Assembly: GCA_964489645.1 (NCBI GenBank)
Contig: CAZAZT010000003.1
Span: forward strand, 6,482-70,481
Direction of reading: 5' to 3'
Length of the DNA: 64,000 bases
Source of the DNA: JBEEPE01 sp964489645
GTDB lineage: Bacteria > Verrucomicrobiota > Verrucomicrobiia > Chthoniobacterales > Chthoniobacteraceae
Shown: positions 17,422-26,164 of the stretch, in pieces
How the letters are laid out: each line of letters begins with the position of its first letter
How positions within the stretch are numbered: the first letter of the stretch is position 1
Program-made: the position numbers and the translations under genes
Notes under the pieces: generated by a model
Told to the model about the DNA's origin: nothing
Databases searched by the model: none
Seen by the model: only the letters and a program-made list of their open reading frames with translations

Positions 17422-18840
17422 ATGCAACCGAGTGATCAGAACGCGTTGGAGCGCCGCGTTTTCCTGCGTGCGGCGTTCTCTGGGGCGCTCCTGACGCCTG
17501 GCGTGATGGCGGCGCGCGATGTGGAATCAGCTGTGGCTGGGCGCTTTGAAGAGCCTTCGAGGCATCTTCCGTTGTGTGGGGATGCGGATGTGGTCGTGTG
17601 CGGTGCGGGGCCTGCAGGGGTTGCGGCAGCGATCGCTGCGGCGCGAGCTGGTGCGCGGGTCCGAGTGTTCGAGTGGCGGGGCTGTTTGGGGGGCGTTTGG
17701 ACGGCGGGTTTGTTGGGGTACCTTTTGGATTTCGAGAAACCTGGATTCAATCAGGAGTTATTGAAGCGTCTTGAGGAAAGGGATTTGCGGCGTGGAACGA
17801 GCATGAAGAGCGTCTGTTATGAGCCGGAGGGGATGAAGGTATTGTTGGAGGAGATGTTCGTTGAAGCGGGCGTGCGGTTCCAGTTGCACACGCGGGTGAG
17901 TGCGGCGTACCGCGAGGGGCGTCGACTGACGACGGTTGTGACCGAATCGAAGAGCGGGCGAGAGGCGTGGTCGGCGCCGGTGTTCATCGATACGACGGGG
18001 GACGGAGATCTTGGGGCATTGGCGGGGTGTAGTTTTGAGCATGGTGAGAAGGCGGCGTGTCCGTGCCAGCCGATGTCGCTGAACGCCTTATTGGTTTGTG
18101 AGGATGCAGGGGCCTTGGGCCCATTCATGCATGGGAGCGATCCGAGCGGTGCGGATGGTCGTGCGAAGGATCGGTTACGTGAGGAGATCGAGCGTACTGG
18201 GCATTATCCGTCCTATTCGCGGCCCACGTTGTTCCAGATCCGGGATGATCTGTTGTTGGTGATGATGAACCATCAGTATGGGGTGCCGTGTTTTGATGCG
18301 GGGAAGATCACGGAGGCGACGGTGCAGGCGCGTGCGGAGTTGCATCGCATTGTGAACGGTTTGAGGAAGTTGGGTGGGCCGTGGAAAGGGTTGCAGATTG
18401 CGGCGACGGCGGAACAGATAGGGGTGCGGGATGGGCGGCGGATCAAGGGGCGGCATGTGGTGACGGGCGGAGAGTTGGCGGAGGGTGTGCGGCACGCGGA
18501 TGCGGTGGTGAGGCCGACCTTCCCGGTGGACATCCATGCGTTGGACAAGGATTCGAACCGTGTTGCTGGGTACAGCAATCGGGGGGTGAAGGTGAAGCCC
18601 TACGACATCCCGCTGCGAGCGTTGATTGCGAGTGAGGTGGATGGGTTGATGATGGCGGGCCGGAACATCAGCGGGGATTTCATTGCGCACTCGAGTTATC
18701 GGGTGACGGGAAATTCGGTGGCGATGGGTGAGGCTGCGGGGGTGACGGCAGCGTTGGCGGCGCTTTCAAGACGCTTGCCGCACGAGGTGAGGTGGAGCGA
18801 GGTCGAGGAGCGTCTGGGTTCCGTTCGATCGCGCGGGTGA
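17422..18840 (+). CDS. FAD-dependent oxidoreductase with Tat-type leader
   Basis: A 472-residue flavoprotein of the FAD_oxidored family (PF12831). A Tat-like RRVFLR (11-16) lies before a short hydrophobic stretch, then the Rossmann dinucleotide motif VVVCGAGPAGVAAA (57-70) and the ARAGARVRVFE strand. The characteristic GCLGGVWTAGLLGYLLD follows, which in this family contacts FAD. Near the C-terminus a second FAD-contacting segment (GLMMAGRNISGD, then RVTGNSVAMGEAAG) closes the domain. It probably oxidises a substrate in the periplasm, which cannot be named. The ATG at 17422 was chosen over a TTG 6 bases upstream. The next two genes, 80 bases downstream on the same strand, encode a cytochrome-like surface protein and a DUF1501 protein, so a redox link is possible. 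Confidence 0.85.
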   Translation: MQPSDQNALERRVFLRAAFSGALLTPGVMAARDVESAVAGRFEEPSRHLPLCGDADVVVCGAGPAGVAAAIAAARAGARVRVFEWRGCLGGVWTAGLLGYLLDFEKPGFNQELLKRLEERDLRRGTSMKSVCYEPEGMKVLLEEMFVEAGVRFQLHTRVSAAYREGRRLTTVVTESKSGREAWSAPVFIDTTGDGDLGALAGCSFEHGEKAACPCQPMSLNALLVCEDAGALGPFMHGSDPSGADGRAKDRLREEIERTGHYPSYSRPTLFQIRDDLLLVMMNHQYGVPCFDAGKITEATVQARAELHRIVNGLRKLGGPWKGLQIAATAEQIGVRDGRRIKGRHVVTGGELAEGVRHADAVVRPTFPVDIHALDKDSNRVAGYSNRGVKVKPYDIPLRALIASEVDGLMMAGRNISGDFIAHSSYRVTGNSVAMGEAAGVTAALAALSRRLPHEVRWSEVEERLGSVRSRG

Positions 18841-18922
18841 GGGTTTGTAGGGGAGTTGCATTCGGTCCAGGACTCGCGGGAGACTTTTCGGGGGTGGCAC
18901 GGCAATAGCGTGAGTGTCGGGA

Positions 18923-21900
18923 ATGCAATCGGCCGTCGATTCATTTGTGAGAGGTTGGCGGAGTGTGTGGAAGGAGCGGGGGCTTAACTCTTTGCGGCGA
19001 CTTTGGTGCGGCTTCTTTTTGTGGCTGGTCTTGAGCATCTGTGCATCTTGGGGAGAGGTGACGGTGGCGGGCGATGCGGGGCGGCTGTTCAACGAGCGTG
19101 TGTGGCCTTTGTTGGAGGGGAAATGCTTGCAGTGCCATGGGGTGGAGAAGCAGAAGGGTGGGTTGCGGCTTGATTCTCGCGAGGGCTTGATGCGGGGTGG
19201 GGAAGGTGGGCCGGTCGTGGTGGTAGGTGACCCATCGAAGGGAAGTTTGATGCGAGCGGTGCATTCGACGGATGAGGAACTTCAGATGCCGCCGAAGGAG
19301 AGGTTGAGCGCGGCCGAGATCTCCGTTCTCGGGCGCTGGATTGCGGGGGGTGCGCCGTGGCCTGATCCGGTGGCGGTGCTTTACGAGGATGGTGATGCGA
19401 TTTTCGGTGAGTTCCGCTCGGGGAACGGTCGGATGCGGATGGTGACGGACGACATCCATTCTGGGACATCTGCCATGGGTGTGACCTCGCTCCAGCGGGA
19501 GGCGGCCAAGGTGACGGGTTGGGGTTTTGTGATCCGAGAGAACCCTGGGCCTGGGCAGTACCGTTTTTTGAGATTTGCTTGGCGGAAGCGCGGTGGCGGG
19601 AGTGCGTTGTTGGAGATCGCCTCGTCGGGACGGTGGCCGGATGCGAAGGTGGCGAAGGGTAGGTATGTAGCGGGGCCTAACACCACGGGATGGGCGGCGG
19701 TGGAGGTGGGGTGCGATGCTCCGGAGCAATGGACGGTGGTGGTTTGTGACCTGTGGAAGGACATGGGTGATTTCACGTTCACGGGGATTGCTCCGACGTG
19801 TGACCGTGGGGACGAGGTGTTGTTCGATGGGATGGTTTTGGGTCGTGACCGTGCGAGTGTGGAGTCGTATGTAGCGGGTTCAGGGATAGCGACCTACGTC
19901 GATCCAAGTCGGCGTGTGGGTAATGCGTGGGAGGATACCGAGAACCCTGTGCGCAAGATCTGGCGAGGCGAGCGACTGGATCTGTGGTCGTTCCGCAAAC
20001 CGGTACGCCCGGAGGTTCCGGGTCCGGCGACGGCCAATCCGGTGGACGCTTTCATCGAGGAGCCATTGCGGAAGAGGGGTTTGAGCATGTCGCCTTCGGC
20101 GGGCCCTGCTGTGTTGTTGCGTCGGTTGAGCCATGACTTACTGGGGTTGCCGCCTCGGGAGGGAGAGGTGGAGCGGTTCGAGTTGGAGTGTGATCGTGTG
20201 GGTGTGGATGCTGCGTATGCTGCCTTGGTCGAGCGGTATCTGGATGACCCTGCATATGGGGAGCGGTGGGCGCGTCATTGGTTGGATGTGGTGCGGTATG
20301 CGGATACGAACGGGCATGAGCGGGACGAGTTCAGGCCGGACATGTGGCGGTACCGTGACTATGTGGTGGGATCGTTCCGTCGGGACAAACCCTATGACCG
20401 TTTCATCCGAGAGCAGTTGGCGGGGGATCTGGTGTTGAAGGATCCGAAGGGGCATCCGGAGGATGGCGCTGCAGTTGAAGCGGTTGTGGGTTCTGGGTTC
20501 CTGAGGCTGGGACTTTTTGACAGCACTGCGCCGATTTTCCAGGAGCAACGGAAGGCGGCCAACGAGTGGATGGCGGATGTGGTGAACACGACGGGGAGCG
20601 CATTCTTGGGGTTGACGCTTTCGTGTTGCAACTGTCACGACCACAAGTACGACCCGCTGACGCAGGCGGACCATTTCCGGTTCCGGGCATTGTTCGCGGG
20701 GATGGTGGTGCGGGACGATGTCTCGGTGGATCGGCCGGAGCGGACCCGTGAGGTGCTTCGGATGAGCGCTGAGTTGGAGGAGCGGGCGAAGGCCTCGGAT
20801 TCGGCAGCGTCAACGTTGATCGAGCCGGCGAAGCGCCGGATCCGAGAGGAGCGGATCGCGAAGTTGCCTGAGGCGGTGAGGGGTGTGTTCCTTGTGCCGG
20901 AGGAGCGTTGGGATGAGGCTGCAAAGCGGGTCGCGGCGCCACATCTGGGTGCGGTCAAGGTGTCCGAGAAGGAGGCGTTGGATGGGTCATCTGAGGATGT
21001 CCGGAAGGAGCATGGACGGTTGAAGAAGGAGTCGGAATCTTTGCGCAAGAGCCGGCCGATGTTCGAGAAGGCGGTGACGGTTTCGCAGGGCGCTCCGGAG
21101 CCGGTGAAACTTTTTTTCCAAGGGGACCATACGGAACCGAGGGAGGAGGTGGCGCCGGGGTTCCTGACATTTTTCGATCCGGCACCGGTGCGGTTGAAGG
21201 GGGGGAGTGGCTCGGTGTGGGGGGGGCGGGCGGCGCTGGCGGATTGGATTGTCTCGGAGGACAACCCGTTCACGGCGCGGGTGATGATGAACCGGTTATG
21301 GATGCACCATTTCGGGAGACCGATCTTCTCTAATCCGAACGATCTTGGGTTCGGAGGGGGAAAACCGTCACATCCTGCATTGCTTGACTGGTTGGCGGTG
21401 GAGTTCCGTGCTCGGGGGTGGTCTGTGAAGGCGATGCATCGGTTGATGGTGACGAGTCGGGCGTATCGGCAAAGTTCGGAGGCAAGTTCGGAGGGGGTCC
21501 GTGAGGATCCGGACAACGTGCTGTTTTGGCGGCAGAACGTGCGGCGTTCGGATGCGGAGACGATGCGTGATGGGATGTTGGCGGTAGCGGGTTTGCTTCG
21601 GGATCGGGCTGGGGGTCGGCCGATGTGGCCGCCGTTGCCGGAGGAGGTTTTACGGGCGCAGCCGGGGGTATTGGAGGCGTTGGAGGGGAAGGATGGTGGG
21701 AGGCGTCAGGGATGGTTCACGGATGGTGAGGAGGAGTGCGATGTGCGATCGATTTACTTGGTGCAGAAGAGAACGGTGCCGATCCCGTTTCTTCAGGTGT
21801 TCGATTTACCGGACACGGCGGTGTCGTGTGCGCGGCGGGATGTGACGACGGTGGCTCCTCAGGCATTGAACCTGTTGAACAGCGATTTCACGTGGCGGAT

Positions 21901-22102
21901 GGCGCGGGGGTTGGCGGGAGTCTGCGGTGACGGGGACGATGGGGAGTTTGTGAGGCGGTCTGTGAGGCGGGCCTTCGGGCGGGCGGCGACGCTGGCAGAG
22001 GTGTCTGCGGGGATGGAGTTCATCCGAGCGGTGGGTGAGAGGGGGCGGGTCGAGTTCTGTCGCGCGTTATTGAATGCGAACGAGTTTGTGTACATCGATT
22101 GA
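18923..22102 (+). CDS. Large DUF1549/DUF1553 (PSD1/PSCyt-type) cytochrome-like surface protein
   Basis: About 1059 residues, exported: a hydrophobic segment around 29-43, then a cytochrome-like PSCyt1 domain with CLQCH (68-72). A beta-sandwich of about 180 residues (roughly 150-335, with GWGFVIRENPGPGQYRFLRF) follows. The PSCyt2/DUF1549 domain starts near 375 (AFIEEPLRKRG, ... YGERWARHWLDVVRYAD), with a CCNCHDHKYDP motif in its centre. A charged helical linker leads to DUF1553 (ADWIVSEDNPFTARVMMNRL, ... KPSHPALLDWLAVEF). These families are greatly expanded in Planctomycetes and Verrucomicrobia. Their role is unproven, with polysaccharide handling and redox roles both proposed. It is coupled to the DUF1501 gene 3 bases downstream. 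ATG 18923 is preferred to GTG 18914. Confidence 0.9.
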   Translation: MQSAVDSFVRGWRSVWKERGLNSLRRLWCGFFLWLVLSICASWGEVTVAGDAGRLFNERVWPLLEGKCLQCHGVEKQKGGLRLDSREGLMRGGEGGPVVVVGDPSKGSLMRAVHSTDEELQMPPKERLSAAEISVLGRWIAGGAPWPDPVAVLYEDGDAIFGEFRSGNGRMRMVTDDIHSGTSAMGVTSLQREAAKVTGWGFVIRENPGPGQYRFLRFAWRKRGGGSALLEIASSGRWPDAKVAKGRYVAGPNTTGWAAVEVGCDAPEQWTVVVCDLWKDMGDFTFTGIAPTCDRGDEVLFDGMVLGRDRASVESYVAGSGIATYVDPSRRVGNAWEDTENPVRKIWRGERLDLWSFRKPVRPEVPGPATANPVDAFIEEPLRKRGLSMSPSAGPAVLLRRLSHDLLGLPPREGEVERFELECDRVGVDAAYAALVERYLDDPAYGERWARHWLDVVRYADTNGHERDEFRPDMWRYRDYVVGSFRRDKPYDRFIREQLAGDLVLKDPKGHPEDGAAVEAVVGSGFLRLGLFDSTAPIFQEQRKAANEWMADVVNTTGSAFLGLTLSCCNCHDHKYDPLTQADHFRFRALFAGMVVRDDVSVDRPERTREVLRMSAELEERAKASDSAASTLIEPAKRRIREERIAKLPEAVRGVFLVPEERWDEAAKRVAAPHLGAVKVSEKEALDGSSEDVRKEHGRLKKESESLRKSRPMFEKAVTVSQGAPEPVKLFFQGDHTEPREEVAPGFLTFFDPAPVRLKGGSGSVWGGRAALADWIVSEDNPFTARVMMNRLWMHHFGRPIFSNPNDLGFGGGKPSHPALLDWLAVEFRARGWSVKAMHRLMVTSRAYRQSSEASSEGVREDPDNVLFWRQNVRRSDAETMRDGMLAVAGLLRDRAGGRPMWPPLPEEVLRAQPGVLEALEGKDGGRRQGWFTDGEEECDVRSIYLVQKRTVPIPFLQVFDLPDTAVSCARRDVTTVAPQALNLLNSDFTWRMARGLAGVCGDGDDGEFVRRSVRRAFGRAATLAEVSAGMEFIRAVGERGRVEFCRALLNANEFVYID

Positions 22103-22105
22103 GCC

Positions 22106-23563
22106 ATGAAGGATTCTTTGAGCACTGGATACGATCTGACGCGTCGGGATGCGTTGTTGCGTGTGGGCGGCGGGGCGGGTGCGATTGCTCTGGCGGCGAT
22201 GGGCGGCGCGCGTGCGTCGAACTATGTGCAGGACAGGGCGATCGATCTGATGCGACCGCTGTCACCTCGGCAGGGGCATTTTGCGGGGAAAGCGAAACGG
22301 ATCCTTTGGTTGTTCCAGTATGGGGGTGCGCCTGCGGTGGATCTTTTCGATCACAAACCTGAGTTGTATGCGTTGAATGGGAAGCCGTTACCGGAATCGA
22401 TCAAGGGCAAGGCGAGCAAGGTGGGAGGGGTGTTGAATTCGTCGGTGGACCGGTTGTTGGCGGAACCTTTTGCGTTTTCGAGGCATGGGAGAAGCGGTCA
22501 GTGGGTGAGCGATCTGATGCCGCACACAGCGCGGCACGTGGACGATCTGTGTTTCATCAAGTCGATGCACTCGGAGTCGTCCAACCATGCTCCGGCGACG
22601 TATCAGATGAACACGGGGGTGATCCTTGGGGACCGGCCGAGTCTGGGTTCGTGGGTGACATACGGGTTGGGGTCGGAGGGGGAGAATCTGCCGGGTTTCA
22701 TGGTCTTGTCTGAGGTGGGCGGTTTTGGGGGGACGGCGAATTGGTCGAACGCTTTTTTGCCTGCGGCGTTTCAGGCGACGAAGTTCCGGAATGAGGGTGA
22801 TGCGGTGTTTAACCTGAAGCCGCGTAGGGAGTTGGAGGGAACGCAGCGGCGGACGTTGGATTTGATCCAGGAGTTGAACCGGGGCCATGCGGCGGGACGT
22901 GCGGTACCGGACCTTCAGGGCCGTATGGCGTCGTATGAGCTGGCGTATCGGATGCAGTCGGCGGCGATGGAGGTGGGCGATTTTGGGGATGAGAGTGCGG
23001 CGACGTTGGAGTTGTACGGGGTGAATGATGGGATGCGGATCAAGGCGCAGTATGGGCGTCAGTGTTTGATGGCGAGGCGGTTATTGGAGCGGGGTGTGAG
23101 GGTGGTGCAGGTCTATCAGGGGGTGGACAAGTACGGTTGGGATGGGCACGACGACAATCAGGCGTATGCGCGTCGGAACGCGATGCAGACGGATCAGGCG
23201 ACGGGAGCTTTGTTGGTGGACTTGAAGCGTCGGGGGATGTTGGAGGATACGCTGGTGATTTGGGCGGGAGAGTTTGGTCGTACGCCGATGTTACAGGGGA
23301 GCAAGGGGCGTAATCACAATCCGTATGGGTTCACGGTTTGGCTTGCGGGGGGAGGGGTACGGGGCGGGCAGAGCATTGGGACGACGGATGCTGTGGGTTT
23401 ACGAGCGGAGGAGGATCCGGTGTCGGTGAAGGATTTCCATGCGACGATCTTGCATGCGGTGGGTTTGAGGAATGACGACCTGTTCTTCGAGCACAACGGC
23501 CGGCCGGAGCGATTGACGGGGGTGGCGGGGACGGGGAAGGTGGTGAAGGGCGTATTCGCGTGA
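22106..23563 (+). CDS. DUF1501 protein with Tat leader
   Basis: A 485-residue member of DUF1501 (PF07394), an alkaline-phosphatase-like fold related to sulfatases. The Tat signal is LTRRDALLRVGGGAGAIALA. Characteristic motifs follow: LWLFQYGGAPAVDLFDHKP, then HGRSGQWVSDLMPHTA, the central IKSMHSESSNHAPATYQMNTG, the DGHDDNQ region and the late AGEFGRTPMLQG with its NPYGFT. DUF1501 genes nearly always sit next to DUF1549/DUF1553 genes, as here with 3 bases between. They are thought to be exported folded partners. The actual reaction is unknown, and sulfatase activity has not been shown for this family as far as I know. Confidence 0.92.
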   Translation: MKDSLSTGYDLTRRDALLRVGGGAGAIALAAMGGARASNYVQDRAIDLMRPLSPRQGHFAGKAKRILWLFQYGGAPAVDLFDHKPELYALNGKPLPESIKGKASKVGGVLNSSVDRLLAEPFAFSRHGRSGQWVSDLMPHTARHVDDLCFIKSMHSESSNHAPATYQMNTGVILGDRPSLGSWVTYGLGSEGENLPGFMVLSEVGGFGGTANWSNAFLPAAFQATKFRNEGDAVFNLKPRRELEGTQRRTLDLIQELNRGHAAGRAVPDLQGRMASYELAYRMQSAAMEVGDFGDESAATLELYGVNDGMRIKAQYGRQCLMARRLLERGVRVVQVYQGVDKYGWDGHDDNQAYARRNAMQTDQATGALLVDLKRRGMLEDTLVIWAGEFGRTPMLQGSKGRNHNPYGFTVWLAGGGVRGGQSIGTTDAVGLRAEEDPVSVKDFHATILHAVGLRNDDLFFEHNGRPERLTGVAGTGKVVKGVFA

Positions 23564-23782
23564 GCGGAGGTGGGATGAGCGCGCGATAATTCGATCGATA
23601 TTTGGGAGTGGATGGTTGATGCCAGGATTGGCTGGGATGCTTATCAGCCTGCCGTGCTTGCGGATACGCGTCGGACGTGATGCGTTTGCTCGTCCATCAA
23701 TGGCCGGCGAACCTTTTGCGAGGGTGTGCCGGATGTTCGTCCTCTGAATGTTCCTCGAAACGGCCTCGACCGTGCAGACTCC

Positions 23783-24724
23783 TTAGGGTCGGCGACCGGG
23801 GCGATCGAGCCAGCGATACGCTTGTTTTGCGTTGAGGGCCGCGAACTTGGTGAGGGCTTTTGGTCCTTTTGCGCTGACGTATTCGAAGGAAAGGCGTTGT
23901 TGGACGGCGTAATCACCGGCCCGTTCCGAGTTAGGCCAATCGCTTCCGTAGATCACGCGATCCTCACCGAAGGCGTTCCAGACTACATCGAAGTAGGGTT
24001 GGTAGAATGCGACCTGTTCGGGGGCCTTTGCGCCATTTCGGGAAGCGCCTCCCATGAATGCGGAGACCTTGCAGGCGACGTTTGATTGTTGTCCGGCGGC
24101 ACGCATCCCTTCGGCCCAATCGGCGGGAGGGGCGTCTTTGGTGATGGCGACATTCCCCATGTGGTTCACCACACATTGGAGGGTGCGAACTTTTGCGGCG
24201 AGTTGCGCGACGAGGCCGGGGTTTTCTGGACCGCCGTTGATGTCGAGCATCAGGCCGAGTTCGGAGAGGAGTTGGAAGGGGCGGAGGGTGTTGGATTCGA
24301 TGCTTGTGCGAACCAGTGCGCTCGAGATGCGGATCCCTCGGAAAAGAGGATTTGCGGCGAATCGGCGGATGTTCTTCTCGAACTCGGGTTCCTCGGGTTT
24401 CACGTGACCCACGATCCCGACGACGAATGGGTCGTCTTTCGCGATATCGAGGAGCCATTGGTTATCCTCAAGTCGCGGACTGGCTTCCACGATGACAGTG
24501 CCGGTCACCTTGCGATGGTGCGTTATGGCGCGGAGGTGCGAAGGAAGAACGGTACGGTAGATTGCGGTCCCTTTTCCTGGCCAAGGAACGCCTTCAGGGC
24601 GTGTGGGGTCGTAGAAATGGGTGTGGCAATCGATGATGTCCAACGCGTCGCCTTGGGCGAGCGTTGCCAAGGATGGCCCGAGCAGCGCTCCTGCGCTGAG
24701 GTGGAGGAAATCGCGACGGAACAT
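23783..24724 (-). CDS. Exported amidohydrolase (Amidohydro_2, TIM barrel)
   Basis: A 313-residue metal-dependent hydrolase of PF04909. The N-terminus MFRRDFLHLSAGALLG is a Tat-like leader, then the metal-binding HTH motif (DCHTHF, H34 and H36). Later conserved elements are VVNHMGN, and YGSDWPNS with the catalytic-type aspartate. The family includes 2-pyrone-4,6-dicarboxylate lactonase and L-fuconolactone or galactarolactone hydrolases, which act on lactones. The start at 24724 is chosen because a frame running further upstream has no leader. It is the fifth and last gene of the minus-strand operon that begins at 33233, and it starts 11 bases after the DUF1501 stop. A lactonase role in sugar-acid degradation is plausible but unproven. 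Confidence 0.85.
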   Translation of the reverse strand: MFRRDFLHLSAGALLGPSLATLAQGDALDIIDCHTHFYDPTRPEGVPWPGKGTAIYRTVLPSHLRAITHHRKVTGTVIVEASPRLEDNQWLLDIAKDDPFVVGIVGHVKPEEPEFEKNIRRFAANPLFRGIRISSALVRTSIESNTLRPFQLLSELGLMLDINGGPENPGLVAQLAAKVRTLQCVVNHMGNVAITKDAPPADWAEGMRAAGQQSNVACKVSAFMGGASRNGAKAPEQVAFYQPYFDVVWNAFGEDRVIYGSDWPNSERAGDYAVQQRLSFEYVSAKGPKALTKFAALNAKQAYRWLDRPGRRP

Positions 24725-24735
24725 GGTGTTCGTGA

Positions 24736-26160
24736 TCAGGAGTTCCGTGCGGTCAGTTCTGGGATGGGATGGCCATCGTCCACGAGCGGGGTGGGGCGTC
24801 CGTTGAAATCGGTGATGGTCGTCTTTGAGGCGTCGATTCCCAGGTGATTGTAGATGGTTGCGAGGAAGTCGTGCGCGTTGCATGCGCGTTCGACGACATC
24901 TTCACCGCGTTTGTCGGATGCGCCGATGACGCCGCCGGTCTGGATGCCGCCACCTGCCCAGATGTTGCTGAATGCGCGGGGCCAGTGATCGCGTCCGGGT
25001 TGGAGGGTTCCGGCGGGTGCGCTAGCGTCACCTGCACCGGTGCTGGGACTGTACTCGATTTTCGGTGTGCGCCCGAACTCGCCGGTCACGACAACGAGGA
25101 CGCGTTTGTCGAGGCCCCGTGCGTAAACATCTTCGATGAGAGCGGATACTGCCTGATCGTAGGCGCCGCAGCGGAATCGTAGGGCATCGAAGATGTGTTG
25201 GTTGACCGCGTGGTCATCCCAGTTGCCAACGCGGCCACAGAGCGGGCCGCTGAGGCTGCTTGTGACGATCTCGACCCCGGCTTCGACGAGGCGGCGAGCG
25301 AGGAGGAGCTGTTGACCCCACCGGTTGCGTCCGTAACGGTCGCGGGTGCGGGCGTCCTCTTTGGAGAGGTCGAAGGCGTCGCGGGTGCGGGGGTTGGTGA
25401 GGAGCGTCATGGCTTGGGACTCGAACTGATCGATGGCGCCGAGTTCGCCGAGGGTATCGAACCCGCGTTCGAGTTGGTCCAAGCGTTTGCGGAGGGCGAC
25501 GCGATCGCTTAGGCGTGCGACCTCTGCAGCGTCGGACAGACCGATATTTGGCACCTCGAAGTCGGGGCGACTTGGATCGCCGGTGACGGCGAACGGGGCG
25601 TAAGCGGCGCCCACGTAGACGGGGCCGTTGTATTCGAGCACGGGATTGACGGTGACGTAGTTGGGGAGCGGATTGTCCCGTCCGCCCTGTTTGGAGCGGA
25701 GGTAAGTGACTGCGGACATCCAATCGGGGAGACGTGGTTTGGGTTTGTCGCGTGTGTCCATGTCTCCCGACAGCATCTGCATCGATCCGGCGGGGTGTCC
25801 TGCGGCCTTTTGGTGCATGGACCGGACGATGGTGAACTTGTCGGCAATCTTCGCTTGGAGGGGAAGAAGTTCGGTGATGCGTGTGCCTGGGACTTTGGTG
25901 GCGATGGTGCTGAACGGGCCGCGGTACTCGCTGCCAGCGTCGGGCTTGGGATCGTAAGTGTCCACATGCGAACAGCCGCCGGGTTGCCAGACCATGATGA
26001 CGGAGTTCCTCGCGTTGCTGTTGCCTCGTTCGGGAGAGGCGGCGCGGATGCGGAAGAGTTCGGGAAGCCCGAGGCTTGCGAATCCTGTCAATCCGATCCG
26101 CATGAAGCCGCGTCGGTCGAGCGGGCCTGCACAGTTTCTCAAGGAGAATGGGTTCGACAT
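24736..26160 (-). CDS. DUF1501 protein (second copy) with Tat leader
   Basis: A 474-residue DUF1501 protein. The leader DRRGFMRIGLTGFASLGL has the Tat pattern. The family motifs are VIMVWQPGGCSHVDTYDPKP, then IVRSMHQKAAGHPAGSMQML, the central DDHAVNQHIF and the late VVVTGEFGRTPKIEYS with RDHWPRAFSN. It differs clearly from the copy at 22106-23563 (WQPGGCSH instead of FQYGGAP at the first motif), so the two belong to separate subfamilies. It lies 4 bases downstream of the cytochrome/WD40 gene. Presumably it is an exported folded partner of the DUF1549/DUF1553 protein at the head of the operon. Confidence 0.92.
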   Translation of the reverse strand: MSNPFSLRNCAGPLDRRGFMRIGLTGFASLGLPELFRIRAASPERGNSNARNSVIMVWQPGGCSHVDTYDPKPDAGSEYRGPFSTIATKVPGTRITELLPLQAKIADKFTIVRSMHQKAAGHPAGSMQMLSGDMDTRDKPKPRLPDWMSAVTYLRSKQGGRDNPLPNYVTVNPVLEYNGPVYVGAAYAPFAVTGDPSRPDFEVPNIGLSDAAEVARLSDRVALRKRLDQLERGFDTLGELGAIDQFESQAMTLLTNPRTRDAFDLSKEDARTRDRYGRNRWGQQLLLARRLVEAGVEIVTSSLSGPLCGRVGNWDDHAVNQHIFDALRFRCGAYDQAVSALIEDVYARGLDKRVLVVVTGEFGRTPKIEYSPSTGAGDASAPAGTLQPGRDHWPRAFSNIWAGGGIQTGGVIGASDKRGEDVVERACNAHDFLATIYNHLGIDASKTTITDFNGRPTPLVDDGHPIPELTARNS

Positions 26161-26164
26161 AGGA

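Noticed and set aside
22106..23563. Calling the DUF1501 proteins sulfatases
   Set aside because: The fold is related, but I see no C/S-x-P-x-R sulfatase signature at the expected place.
23564..23782. Possible gene or RNA in the 219-base space between convergent operons
   Set aside because: No supported reading frame or clear terminator; nothing I can name.
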